Of a stretch of DNA of 64,000 bases, positions 43,168-52,374 are shown in pieces. The stretch's first letter is position 1, and every line of letters starts with the position of its first letter. Source of the stretch: Pseudomonas urmiensis (lineage in GTDB: Bacteria > Pseudomonadota > Gammaproteobacteria > Pseudomonadales > Pseudomonadaceae); contig NZ_JABWRE020000001.1 in assembly GCF_014268815.2 (NCBI RefSeq), positions 3,477,001 to 3,541,000 of the forward strand, given 5' to 3'. The notes beneath the pieces are model-generated. The model was not told where the DNA came from, ran no database searches, and was given only the letters and a program-made list of their open reading frames with translations. A program made the position numbers and the translations under genes.

Positions 43168-43333
43168 CAATCGTATCCCTGAATAGAGCCGCGGAGGGCT
43201 TATGCCTTATTAGAATGCGTGCATAGGGTTGAAAGCCACATCCAGCTTGTCAACTGCGATTTTTACCAGTGGCAGCTCAGCCGCGCATTGTCCAAGCTGG
43301 GGCTGATCTCTAGCGGATGCTGGATACCCACGG

Positions 43334-45661
43334 ATGGAAGGTTTATTGGCAACGATTTATGCCGCGTTCGCAAGGTACCTGGCTTGGGGCCTTGCCCTAT
43401 GTTTAGCGCTGGCAAGCTCTCCACCCAGCGAAGCGGCGACAGCTCTTGCCAACGCCAAATCGACCTTCATCGAAAGCCTGTTGGCGCGCATGACTGTCGA
43501 AGAGAAGGCCGGTCAATTGCTCATGCGTTTCGCCGAAGCCGAACCACCCCCTCAAATCGTCCTCGATGCAGTGGCGGCAGGCAACGTGGGTAGCGTGTTC
43601 GCGCACCCCGCTGCAACGCCCGCGCAGCTGCGAACCCTCCAACAGCATGCGGTAAAGCACAGCCGCCTCGGTATCCCGCTGTTCTTCGCCGGTGACGTGG
43701 TGCATGGGCGCAGAACGATCTTCCCCATCGGTCTGGGCCTTGCCTCCAGCTGGGACCTTGACGCAATCAGCGTCAGTGCCCGGGTAGCCGCGCGCGAAGC
43801 CACTGGCGATGGTTTGGATATGACCTTCGCGCCAATGGTCGACATCAGTCGTGATCCGCGCTGGGGCAGGATCTCCGAGGGCTTTGGCGAAGACACTTAC
43901 CTAGTCTCGCGCATCGCCGCCACGGTGGTCCGCGGTTTTCAGGGTGAGCTGGGAGCCAGAGACAGCCTCATGGCCTGCGTCAAACATTTCGCCGCTTATG
44001 GCGCAGTGGAGGGCGGGCGGGACTACAACTCGACCGACGTCAGCCCGCTACGCCTCTATCAGGACTACCTGCCTCCTTACCTGGCTGCCATTAATGCAGG
44101 GGCAGGCGCCATCATGACTGCTCTGACCAGTCTCAACGGCGTTCCAGCCACAGCTAATGGCTGGCTGCTGCGCAGCGTACTGCGTCAGCAATGGCAATTC
44201 TCCGGACTGGTCATCAGTGATCATAGTGCGATCGAGGAACTGATCGTCCATGGCGTTGCCCAGGACGGTGCACAGGCCGCGCAGCGGGCTCTCGTCGCCG
44301 GAACCGACGTCAGCATGAACGATCGCTACTATCTGCAAACGCTGCCAGGGCTGATCGAGCAGGGCCAGATTGAGGTTGAACTGCTGGATGATGCCGTGCG
44401 CCGGGTCCTGGCAGTCAAATACGATATGGGGCTGTTCGAATCGCCTTTTCGCAGGTTGAGCGGCAGCCACGGCGCTGCTTTCTCCAACGCAGGCCTTGCT
44501 CTTTATAGAGCCGAGGCCAGGCACGTCGCCCGACGGACCTTGGTGCTGCTGAAGAATGAACGCGCCACACTGCCTCTCAAGCGCCAAGGTACCATCGCGC
44601 TGATCGGCCCGCTGGCCGACAACTCACGGGATATCCTCGGCAGTTGGCCGGCCAACGGCCAGCCCAGCCAGGCAGTCAGTCTCTACCAGGGTCTGCGCAC
44701 GGCATTGGGTGATCATGCACAGCTGCTGTATGCCTTGGGGGCGAACATTCATGACAACCCACCCGCCTTCGACCTGTTGGCCGACAACCAGGTAGTGCTC
44801 GACCCGCGACCGCCATCGGCCCTGCTGGCAGAAGCGCTGGCAATTGCCAGGCAGGCTGACGTGGTGATCGCCGCACTCGGCGAGCCGCGGGGGATGTCGC
44901 ATGAAGGCGCCAGCAAAACCACCCTCGACCTGCCCCAGCAGCAGCGGGAACTGCTGCGCGCCTTGAAAATGACCGGCAAGCCGTTGGTGCTGGTATTGAT
45001 GAACGGCCGCCCGCTGTCCATCGTCGAGGAAAGCCAGTGGGCCGATGCGGTGCTGGAAACCTGGTTCAGTGGCAGCGAGGGCGGCAACGCCATCGCCGAT
45101 GTCCTGCTGGGCGACTACAACCCCTCCGGCAAGTTGCCGATCAGCTTTCCGCGCACGGTCGGTCAGTTGCCTGTGCATTACAATACCCTCAATACCGGTC
45201 GGCCGTTCATCAAGGAGCGACCGAGCAAATACAAGTCGCGCTACTTCGACCTGGACCCCACTCCGCTGTACCCGTTCGGCTATGGTTTGAGCTACACCAC
45301 CTTCAGTTTGTCCAGCCTACGCCTCTCCACGCACCAGCTGCCCCCAGGTCAGTCACTGCAAGCGAGTATCACCGTCAAGAACCAGGGCTCGCGCAGCGGC
45401 GAGACAGTGGTGCAACTGTATCTACGCGACCGGGTAGCCTCAGTCAGCCGGCCGATCAAGGAGCTCAAGGGTTTCAGGAAGGTATTGCTCGCCCCAGGTG
45501 AATCGCGCCGGATCACCTTCACTGTCGACCAGACCGCGCTGGGCTTCTACAACCAGGACCTGCAATGGATCATCGAGCCTGGCAAGTTCGACGTGATGAT
45601 CGGCCTGGACTCGCAGCACCTCGAGCATGCCCGTTTCGAGCTACTGGAAGCCTCACGCTAG
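43334..45661 (+). CDS. bglX: periplasmic GH3 beta-glucosidase (BglX-like)
   Basis: The 775-residue product has a signal peptide (to about residue 35), a GH3 N-terminal barrel (about 50-360) and a C-terminal alpha/beta sandwich and fibronectin-III-like domain (about 420-770). The nucleophile is Asp296 (GLVISDHSAI); the substrate-binding KH pair is in ACVKHFAAYGAVEGG. BglX hydrolyses terminal beta-glucosyl residues, including osmoregulated periplasmic glucan fragments. The ATG at 43334 gives the signal peptide; its ribosome site is weak. Codon use looks slightly less GC-biased than neighbours. Followed by an unrelated membrane gene. Confidence 0.9.
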   Translation: MEGLLATIYAAFARYLAWGLALCLALASSPPSEAATALANAKSTFIESLLARMTVEEKAGQLLMRFAEAEPPPQIVLDAVAAGNVGSVFAHPAATPAQLRTLQQHAVKHSRLGIPLFFAGDVVHGRRTIFPIGLGLASSWDLDAISVSARVAAREATGDGLDMTFAPMVDISRDPRWGRISEGFGEDTYLVSRIAATVVRGFQGELGARDSLMACVKHFAAYGAVEGGRDYNSTDVSPLRLYQDYLPPYLAAINAGAGAIMTALTSLNGVPATANGWLLRSVLRQQWQFSGLVISDHSAIEELIVHGVAQDGAQAAQRALVAGTDVSMNDRYYLQTLPGLIEQGQIEVELLDDAVRRVLAVKYDMGLFESPFRRLSGSHGAAFSNAGLALYRAEARHVARRTLVLLKNERATLPLKRQGTIALIGPLADNSRDILGSWPANGQPSQAVSLYQGLRTALGDHAQLLYALGANIHDNPPAFDLLADNQVVLDPRPPSALLAEALAIARQADVVIAALGEPRGMSHEGASKTTLDLPQQQRELLRALKMTGKPLVLVLMNGRPLSIVEESQWADAVLETWFSGSEGGNAIADVLLGDYNPSGKLPISFPRTVGQLPVHYNTLNTGRPFIKERPSKYKSRYFDLDPTPLYPFGYGLSYTTFSLSSLRLSTHQLPPGQSLQASITVKNQGSRSGETVVQLYLRDRVASVSRPIKELKGFRKVLLAPGESRRITFTVDQTALGFYNQDLQWIIEPGKFDVMIGLDSQHLEHARFELLEASR

Positions 45662-45830
45662 CATTGCCCTGCACCTGCGCCGTCAGGTTTGCAGTTGCCC
45701 GACAGCTTCGGGCTTGATATTCGTAGCGCGCAACGCTGGCAGCTAAATGGAGGCTGAGGCAAACTGCGCGCACTGGACGCCCGCCCCGTCGCAAGTAGCG
45801 AGCGCTATTCAAGGATGACAGAAGGGATCG

Positions 45831-46940
45831 ATGGGTAATCGCACGCACAACGCTCAATTGAAGGGCGTGATTGAACTAGCCACCCAGACTGGGCAAAGCG
45901 CCAGAAACAAACAAGATCTTCTGCATGCAGTGCAGGCGATCCGCGACTTCAAAGGCCCATTACGCTTCGACAATACCCTGCCCTGGTGCCTGACGCTGCT
46001 GCTTGCCGGCCTCACCCTGGTTGTCGTTGGCCTTTGCTACCAGTACCCCATGCAGGCAACCACGTGGGCCGCCAAGGTCACCCCGGACAAAGCCCACCTG
46101 CTATTGCTGGCCGTGGTAGCAGGGTTGCTGACCCTGACCCTGCTCAGCCTGCGCGCGATCTTCAAGCGGGCCAACCTGCTGTCAGGTCTGTCCACTGACC
46201 TGGCCAGACGCTCAAGCCTGTTCAGCGCCGGACTGAGCCCTATCGACAGCCCACCTGGGTTGATCCTTGAGCAACTGGGCGAGCACTTCGAAGATTATCA
46301 ACGCGGCAACCACAGCCGCGATATCACCCGTGCGCTGCGCGGGCGCTATCAAGGCCCGCTGCACAGTTTCGAGTACGCCTACTACCAGCTGCATTACGTG
46401 GTCAGACGCCTAGAGCAGGAAGAGGTGTCGGACGGCAAAGGCGGCACCCGCCAGCAAACCCGCGTGGTCTACGACCATCATGATCGCTTCAGCCTGGTGC
46501 TGGACTTCCCCTGGATCGAGGGCATTGCCGTGCGCTCGGGCGGGCCGAGCGCCATCGACTTCGAGCACAAGCACCAAACCTCTTCGACCGACTTCAACCG
46601 CGCCTTTACCTTGACTGGTGCCAGCGCCATGGCTTGCGCGCGCTTCGCCAAGCCGGTGACGGTTGTGCATCTGCTTGGCCTGAAGCCGAGGTTCAGCCAA
46701 TTGAACCTTGAGTTCTCGCTGAACCAGGGCGGCTTGTGCATCAGCTTCGACAACAGCGACCTGCTTGGCTTCCAGCTGCCGTGCGACCTGCATTCGCCCA
46801 GCGAATTCCACGCGTTGATCGACGCTGGAGTGCCACTGCCCGCGCTTACCCAACTGCTCGAAGCGATCCACACGCTTGCCGAGCAGCATGACGACAACTT
46901 CAACCTGCCTCGCCAGGCAACCCCTCATATGGAGAACTGA
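45831..46940 (+). CDS. membrane protein of unknown function, partner of LemA
   Basis: The 369-residue product has two hydrophobic helices (about residues 50-72 and 86-108) near the N-terminus and a soluble C-terminal domain with conserved-looking Tyr/His/Arg-rich stretches (HSFEYAYYQLHYVVRRLEQEE, RVVYDHHDRFSLVLDF). It may belong to the DUF3137 group, which is often next to lemA, but I cannot confirm this. The stop is two bases before the lemA start. The C-terminal domain is predicted on the cytoplasmic or periplasmic side only by its two-span topology. No function assigned. Confidence 0.6.
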   Translation: MGNRTHNAQLKGVIELATQTGQSARNKQDLLHAVQAIRDFKGPLRFDNTLPWCLTLLLAGLTLVVVGLCYQYPMQATTWAAKVTPDKAHLLLLAVVAGLLTLTLLSLRAIFKRANLLSGLSTDLARRSSLFSAGLSPIDSPPGLILEQLGEHFEDYQRGNHSRDITRALRGRYQGPLHSFEYAYYQLHYVVRRLEQEEVSDGKGGTRQQTRVVYDHHDRFSLVLDFPWIEGIAVRSGGPSAIDFEHKHQTSSTDFNRAFTLTGASAMACARFAKPVTVVHLLGLKPRFSQLNLEFSLNQGGLCISFDNSDLLGFQLPCDLHSPSEFHALIDAGVPLPALTQLLEAIHTLAEQHDDNFNLPRQATPHMEN

Positions 46941-46942
46941 CA

Positions 46943-47512
46943 ATGGATATCCCGGTCATCATCGGGCTGATCACCGCCGTCATCGTGTCGTTGACGGTGA
47001 TCGGCCTGTACAACTCGATCATCGGTGGGCACAACCGCGCGCAACGCGCCTGGGCCGATGTGCTGACCTATGAACGGCAGAAAACCAAGGTGCTCGATGC
47101 CCTGCAGGAGCAAGTCACCCAGTATCAAGAGTACGAGCAGAGCCTGCTTGGCGAGATCACCCGTCTGCGCAGCGCCATTGCCGAGTTGCCGGCTGCGGCC
47201 GATGGCAACTCGCTGGCCAAGACCGAACAGGCGACCCAGGCGCTGTTGAGCGGGCTGCGGGTCGCCTTCGAAGCCTACCCGGACCTCAAGGCGTCCGAGG
47301 TGCTGAACAATCTGATGCGCGAAATTACCGAACAGCAGGAAAACGTCGGTGCAGCCATCGTCATCTTCAATGGCGAGGTCGAACGCTTCAACAACACCCT
47401 CCAGATGTTTCCAGGCTCGCTGGTCAATGGCGCGCTGAACAAGAAGTCCCCGATCACGCCGTTTACCGATGCCCAGGCCGCGCAGGGCTTCTCGTACCGG
47501 CCGAACCTGTAG
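46943..47512 (+). CDS. lemA: LemA family protein
   Basis: The 189-residue product has one N-terminal hydrophobic helix (residues 5-25) followed by a long all-helical region with NSIIGGHNRAQRAWADV and the AFEAYPDLKASEVLNNLMREITEQQENV block that marks LemA. LemA proteins are membrane-anchored helical bundles of uncertain role. It directly follows the unknown membrane gene, which fits the common pairing of LemA with a TPM/DUF3137-type partner. Confidence 0.9.
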   Translation: MDIPVIIGLITAVIVSLTVIGLYNSIIGGHNRAQRAWADVLTYERQKTKVLDALQEQVTQYQEYEQSLLGEITRLRSAIAELPAAADGNSLAKTEQATQALLSGLRVAFEAYPDLKASEVLNNLMREITEQQENVGAAIVIFNGEVERFNNTLQMFPGSLVNGALNKKSPITPFTDAQAAQGFSYRPNL

Positions 47513-47594
47513 GCAATGCAGCCGTCGCCGAGGGCGGCGTTGACTGAGACCTATACTGGGCTTCCTGCGATACTTCGACGACAAGGACGTGGTA

Positions 47595-48773
47595 ATGCTC
47601 GCCTCACTCAAGCGCTATCCCCCTGCGGTCAACCTGCTCCTGCTGACCACGTTCGTCCTGACCTTGGCCCGCGCGATCACCCTGCCCTACCTGGTGGTCT
47701 ACCTGGCGGACAACTTCCAGCTCGCAGTCAGCCAGATCGGCCTGCTGATCGGCGGCGCGTTGATGCTGGCGTCGCTGCTGAGTCTGTACGGCGGGCACCT
47801 GGTCGACACCCTGCGCAACCACACCTTGGTAATCAGCGCCACGCTGCTGTTCGCGCTGGCCTTCGGCGTGGCCATCGCCAGCCGCTCGGCGTTGCTGTTC
47901 TTTGTCTGCCTGGTGCTGATCAACCTGGCCCTGGCGGTGGTCGACATTGCCGCCAAAACGGGCTTCTGCGCGCTGCTGCCGGTCGAGGAGCGCGCCGAGG
48001 TGTTCGCCATCAAGTACACCTTGAGCAATATCGGCTACGCCATCGGCCCACTGCTAGGCGTGGCGCTGATCGAGCTGGACGATCAGCTGCCGTTTCTGGT
48101 CTCGGCAGCGATCGGCCTGGGCATGTGCCTTTGCTATGCGCGCTTGGGCGATCGGCAGTTGCGCGCGAGCAGTCCGGGACAAACAGGCGCCGGCTTTGGC
48201 CAGGTGGCCCTGCGCCTGGCGCGGGATCGACGACTGGTCTGCTTTACCCTGGGCGGGGTGCTCAGCGCAGTGGTGTTCGGCCAGTTCACCGCGTACCTGT
48301 CGCAGTACCTGGTGGTCACCGCCAGCCCCGCCGAAGCGGCGCGGCTGGTGGGGTACCTGGTGACGACCAACGCCGTTACCGTGATTGCGCTTCAGTACCT
48401 GATCGGCCGGCGTATCAGCCGCCAACGCCTGATGCCCTGGCTGCTGGCCGGGATGGGGCTGTTCATCGCCGGGCTGCTGGGCTTCTCCCTGGCTGATTCG
48501 GCGCTGGCCTGGTGCCTGGCGATGCTGGTGTTCACCCTGGGCGAGATCATCGTCATTCCGGCCGAATACATGTTCATCGACCTGATTGCGCCGGAGCATC
48601 TGCGCGGGGTCTATTATGGCGCGCAGAACCTGTCCAACCTCGGCGCGGCGCTGGGGCCGGTGATCGTAGGGTTTGCCTTGGGGCAGTGGGTGCCGGTGGC
48701 GGCCTTCTACCTGCTGGTGTTGTCGGTGATACTGGCGGCAGTGTTTTATTACCTGGGCACACAAAAGCACTAG
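47595..48773 (+). CDS. MFS efflux transporter (DHA1, MdtH-like)
   Basis: The 392-residue product has twelve predicted spans. An MFS-type loop between helices 2-3 (GGHLVDTLRNHTL) and the helix IGYAIGPLLGVAL support the drug:proton antiporter subfamily. Substrate unknown. A GTG two codons upstream (47589) is too close to the AAGGA site, so I use ATG 47595. It lies 120 bases before mxtR on the same strand and may be separately transcribed. Confidence 0.82.
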   Translation: MLASLKRYPPAVNLLLLTTFVLTLARAITLPYLVVYLADNFQLAVSQIGLLIGGALMLASLLSLYGGHLVDTLRNHTLVISATLLFALAFGVAIASRSALLFFVCLVLINLALAVVDIAAKTGFCALLPVEERAEVFAIKYTLSNIGYAIGPLLGVALIELDDQLPFLVSAAIGLGMCLCYARLGDRQLRASSPGQTGAGFGQVALRLARDRRLVCFTLGGVLSAVVFGQFTAYLSQYLVVTASPAEAARLVGYLVTTNAVTVIALQYLIGRRISRQRLMPWLLAGMGLFIAGLLGFSLADSALAWCLAMLVFTLGEIIVIPAEYMFIDLIAPEHLRGVYYGAQNLSNLGAALGPVIVGFALGQWVPVAAFYLLVLSVILAAVFYYLGTQKH

Positions 48774-48894
48774 AAATCGGTTCAGCGGCCTGCGACGTCC
48801 TGCCACTGCGACCATGGTCGGCGCTGACGAAGCCCGAACGGCGTGCCAGACTGGTTGATCGGGACCGCGTTGGTTTTTTTGCTCCGGAGTCTTC

Positions 48895-51800
48895 ATGTCG
48901 TTATCCAGCGGGCTGATCGCCGTGGTCGCCCTGGCCTACATGGCCATCATGTTCGCCATCGCCTTTTATGGCGATCGCCGCAGCACGCCGTTGCCGCCGC
49001 GCCTGCGTGCCTGGGTATACAGCCTGTCGCTGGCCGTCTATTGCACCAGCTGGACCTTCTTTGGTGCCGTCGGCCAGGCCGCCGAACAGCTGTGGGCGTT
49101 CTTGCCAATCTATCTGGGCCCGGTACTGTTGCTGATCTTCGCGCCGCAAGTGGTGCAGAAGATGGTGCTGATCAGCAAACAGCAGAACATCACCTCGATC
49201 GCCGACTTCATCGCCGCGCGCTATGGCAAATCGCAGAGCCTGGCAGTGGTGGTGGCGCTGATCTGCCTGGTTGGGGTACTGCCTTACATCGCCTTGCAAC
49301 TCAAAGGCATCGTGCTCGGGGTCAACCTGCTGATTGGCGCCAACGCCGACGCCACCGGCACCCGCGTACAGGACACCGCCTTGGTGGTGTCGCTGGTGCT
49401 GGCGCTGTTCTCGATCGTGTTTGGTACGCGCAGCCTGGACGTCACCGAGCACCATCGCGGCATGGTCCTGGCGATTGCCTTCGAGGCGCTGGTCAAACTG
49501 CTGGCGTTCCTGGCCGTGGGCGTGTTCGTGGTATTCAACCTGTACGACGGTTTCGACGACCTGTTCACCCAGGCGCGCCAGTCGGCGCACCTGGAGAGCT
49601 ACTGGCAGGAGACCATCAACTGGCCGTCGATGGTGGTTCAGACCGGCGTGGCGATGATGGCGATCATCTGCCTGCCACGCCAATTCCATGTGACCGTGGT
49701 GGAAAACATCGAAGCCCAGGACATGCGCATGGCGCGCTGGGTGTTCCCGATGTACCTGGTGCTGGCGGCGCTGTTCGTGGTGCCCATTGCCCTGGCGGGG
49801 CAGATGCTGCTGCCGGGCACGGTGATCTCCGACTCGTTCGTCATCAGCCTGCCGCTGGCTGAAGCCCATCCGAGCCTGGCGCTGCTGGCGTTCATCGGCG
49901 GCGCTTCGGCCGCCACCGGCATGGTCATCGTCGAGGCGGTGGCGCTGTCGACCATGGTCTCCAACGACATGCTGCTGCCCTGGCTGCTGCGGCGCAAGAA
50001 TGCCGAACGGCCGTTCGAGGCGTTCCGCCACTGGATGCTCTCGGTACGCCGGGTGACTATCGTGGTCATCCTGCTGCTGGCCTATGTCAGCTACCGCCTG
50101 CTCGGCTCTACCGCAAGCCTGGCGACCATCGGCCAGATCGCCTTCGCCGCCGTCACCCAACTGACCCCAGCGATGCTCGGCGCGCTGTACTGGAAGCAGG
50201 CCAACCGCCGCGGGGTGTTCGCAGGATTGGCCGCCGGTATCTTCCTGTGGTTCTACACCCTGGTGCTGCCGATTACCGCGCATAGCCTGGGTTGGTCGCT
50301 GGAACTGTTCCCAGGTTTGGCCTGGCTGCATGGCAACCCTCTGAACCTGCCGATTACCCCATTGACCCAAGGCGTGGTGCTATCGCTGGCGGGTAACTTC
50401 ACCCTGTTCGCGTGGGTTTCGATCCTGTCGCGCACACGGGTGTCGGAACACTGGCAGGCCGGCCGCTTCATCGGCCAGCAGACCAGCGCCCGGCCCAACA
50501 GCCGCTCGCTGCTGGCGGTGCAGATCGATGACCTGCTCAAGCTCGCGGCGCGCTTCGTCGGCGAGGAGCGGGCGCGGCAGAGCTTCATCCGCTTCGCCTA
50601 CCGCCAGGGCAAGGGTTTCAACCCTAACCAGAATGCCGACGGCGACTGGATCGAACACACCGAACGCTTGCTCGCCGGGGTGCTCGGCACCTCCTCGACC
50701 CGGGCAGTGGTCAAGGCCGCCATCGAAGGCCGCGACATGCAGCTCGAAGACGTGGTGCGCATCGCCGACGAGGCCAGCGAGGTGCTGCAGTTCAACCGCG
50801 CCCTGCTGCAAGGGGCGATCGAGAACATCAACCAGGGCATCAGCGTAGTCGACCAGAACCTGCACCTGGTGGCCTGGAACCGCCGCTACCTGGAGCTGTT
50901 CAACTACCCGGACGGTTTGATCAGCGTGGGCCGGCCGATTGCCGACATCATCCGCTACAACGCCGAGCGCGGCCTGTGCGGCCCGGGCGAGGCCCAGGTG
51001 CACGTGGCGCGGCGCCTGCACTGGATGCGCCAGGGCCGGGCGCACACCTCCGAGCGACTGTTCCCCAATGGCCGGGTTATCGAGCTGATCGGCAACCCGA
51101 TGCCGGGCGGTGGCTTCGTCATGAGCTTCACCGACATCACCCCGTTCCGCGAGGCTGAGCAGGCGCTCAAGGAGGCCAACGAGGGCCTGGAGCAGCGGGT
51201 CGCCGAGCGCACCCACGAGCTGTCTCAGTTGAACCAAGCGCTGACCGAGGCCAAGAGCCGCGCCGAGGCGGTCAGCCAATCCAAGACCCGCTTCCTGGCG
51301 GCGGTCAGCCATGACCTGATGCAACCGCTCAATGCCGCCCGGTTGTTCTCCGCGGCGTTGTCGCAGCAGGCCGAAGGCATGTCGGACGAGGCCCAGCAAC
51401 TGGTCCAGCACATGGACAGCTCGCTGCGTTCGGCTGAAGAGCTGATCAGCGACCTGCTGGACATCTCGCGCCTGGAAAACGGCAAGGTCACCCCAGACAT
51501 CAAGCCCTTCGCCCTCAGCGACCTGTTCGACACGCTGGGCGCCGAGTTCAAGGTGCTGGCGGCGGAAAAAGGCCTGGAGTTCCGCCTGCGCGGCAGTCGC
51601 CTGCGGGTCAACAGCGACATCAAGCTGCTGCGCCGGGTGCTGCAGAACTTCCTCACCAACGCCCTGCGCTATGGCAAGAGCCCGATCCTATTCGGCGTAC
51701 GCCGCCAGGGCGAGCGCCTGTGGCTAGAGGTGTGGGATCGCGGGCCGGGCATTACCGACGACAAGCTGCAGGTGATCTTCCAGGAGTTCAAGCGCCTGGA

Positions 51801-52374
51801 CAGCCACCAGACCCGCGCCGAGAAGGGGCTGGGCCTGGGCCTGGCGATCGCCGATGGCCTGTGCCGCGTGCTGGGGCATACGCTTGAGGTGCGCTCATGG
51901 CCAGGCAAGGGCAGCGTGTTCCGCGTCAGCGTGCCTATCGCCAGCGCCGCAACAGCCGCGCCTAGTGCCCCTGCCGAGCAGCAGCCCGGGCAACCGCTGG
52001 CTGGCCTGCACGTGCTGTGCGTCGACAACGAGGCGAGCATCTTGATCGGCATGAACAGCCTGCTCAGCCGTTGGGGCTGCCAGGTCTGGACCGCTCGCAA
52101 CCGCGAGGAATGTGAAGCGTTGCTGGCCCAAGGCATGCGCCCACACCTGGCATTGGTCGACTATCACCTGGACGATGGCGACACCGGTACCGAGCTGATG
52201 GCCTGGCTACGGACCCGCCTGGGTGAGCCGGTGCCAGGGGTAGTGATCAGCGCCGATGGGCGCAACGAGACCATCGCCATGGTCCATGCCGCCGGCCTCG
52301 ACTACCTGGCCAAGCCAGTCAAGCCCGCAGCGTTACGCGCCTTGCTCAATCGGCATCTGAGCCTGGTTCAGTAA
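48895..52374 (+). CDS. mxtR: hybrid sensor histidine kinase with SLC5 domain (MxtR/CrbS-like)
   Basis: The 1159-residue inner-membrane sensor joins an N-terminal sodium:solute symporter (SLC5) domain of about 13 helices (residues 1-510), a linker, a PAS domain (about 635-755), a HisKA dimerisation domain with His806 (SHDLMQPLNA), an HATPase domain (about 900-1025; GPGITDD, GLGLGLAI) and a receiver with Asp1089 (LVDYHLDDGD). This layout and length match Pseudomonas MxtR/CrbS kinases that act with ErdR/CrbR on acetate metabolism. The cognate regulator is not in the window. Its last 29 bases overlap the convergent rmuC. Confidence 0.85.
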   Translation: MSLSSGLIAVVALAYMAIMFAIAFYGDRRSTPLPPRLRAWVYSLSLAVYCTSWTFFGAVGQAAEQLWAFLPIYLGPVLLLIFAPQVVQKMVLISKQQNITSIADFIAARYGKSQSLAVVVALICLVGVLPYIALQLKGIVLGVNLLIGANADATGTRVQDTALVVSLVLALFSIVFGTRSLDVTEHHRGMVLAIAFEALVKLLAFLAVGVFVVFNLYDGFDDLFTQARQSAHLESYWQETINWPSMVVQTGVAMMAIICLPRQFHVTVVENIEAQDMRMARWVFPMYLVLAALFVVPIALAGQMLLPGTVISDSFVISLPLAEAHPSLALLAFIGGASAATGMVIVEAVALSTMVSNDMLLPWLLRRKNAERPFEAFRHWMLSVRRVTIVVILLLAYVSYRLLGSTASLATIGQIAFAAVTQLTPAMLGALYWKQANRRGVFAGLAAGIFLWFYTLVLPITAHSLGWSLELFPGLAWLHGNPLNLPITPLTQGVVLSLAGNFTLFAWVSILSRTRVSEHWQAGRFIGQQTSARPNSRSLLAVQIDDLLKLAARFVGEERARQSFIRFAYRQGKGFNPNQNADGDWIEHTERLLAGVLGTSSTRAVVKAAIEGRDMQLEDVVRIADEASEVLQFNRALLQGAIENINQGISVVDQNLHLVAWNRRYLELFNYPDGLISVGRPIADIIRYNAERGLCGPGEAQVHVARRLHWMRQGRAHTSERLFPNGRVIELIGNPMPGGGFVMSFTDITPFREAEQALKEANEGLEQRVAERTHELSQLNQALTEAKSRAEAVSQSKTRFLAAVSHDLMQPLNAARLFSAALSQQAEGMSDEAQQLVQHMDSSLRSAEELISDLLDISRLENGKVTPDIKPFALSDLFDTLGAEFKVLAAEKGLEFRLRGSRLRVNSDIKLLRRVLQNFLTNALRYGKSPILFGVRRQGERLWLEVWDRGPGITDDKLQVIFQEFKRLDSHQTRAEKGLGLGLAIADGLCRVLGHTLEVRSWPGKGSVFRVSVPIASAATAAPSAPAEQQPGQPLAGLHVLCVDNEASILIGMNSLLSRWGCQVWTARNREECEALLAQGMRPHLALVDYHLDDGDTGTELMAWLRTRLGEPVPGVVISADGRNETIAMVHAAGLDYLAKPVKPAALRALLNRHLSLVQ

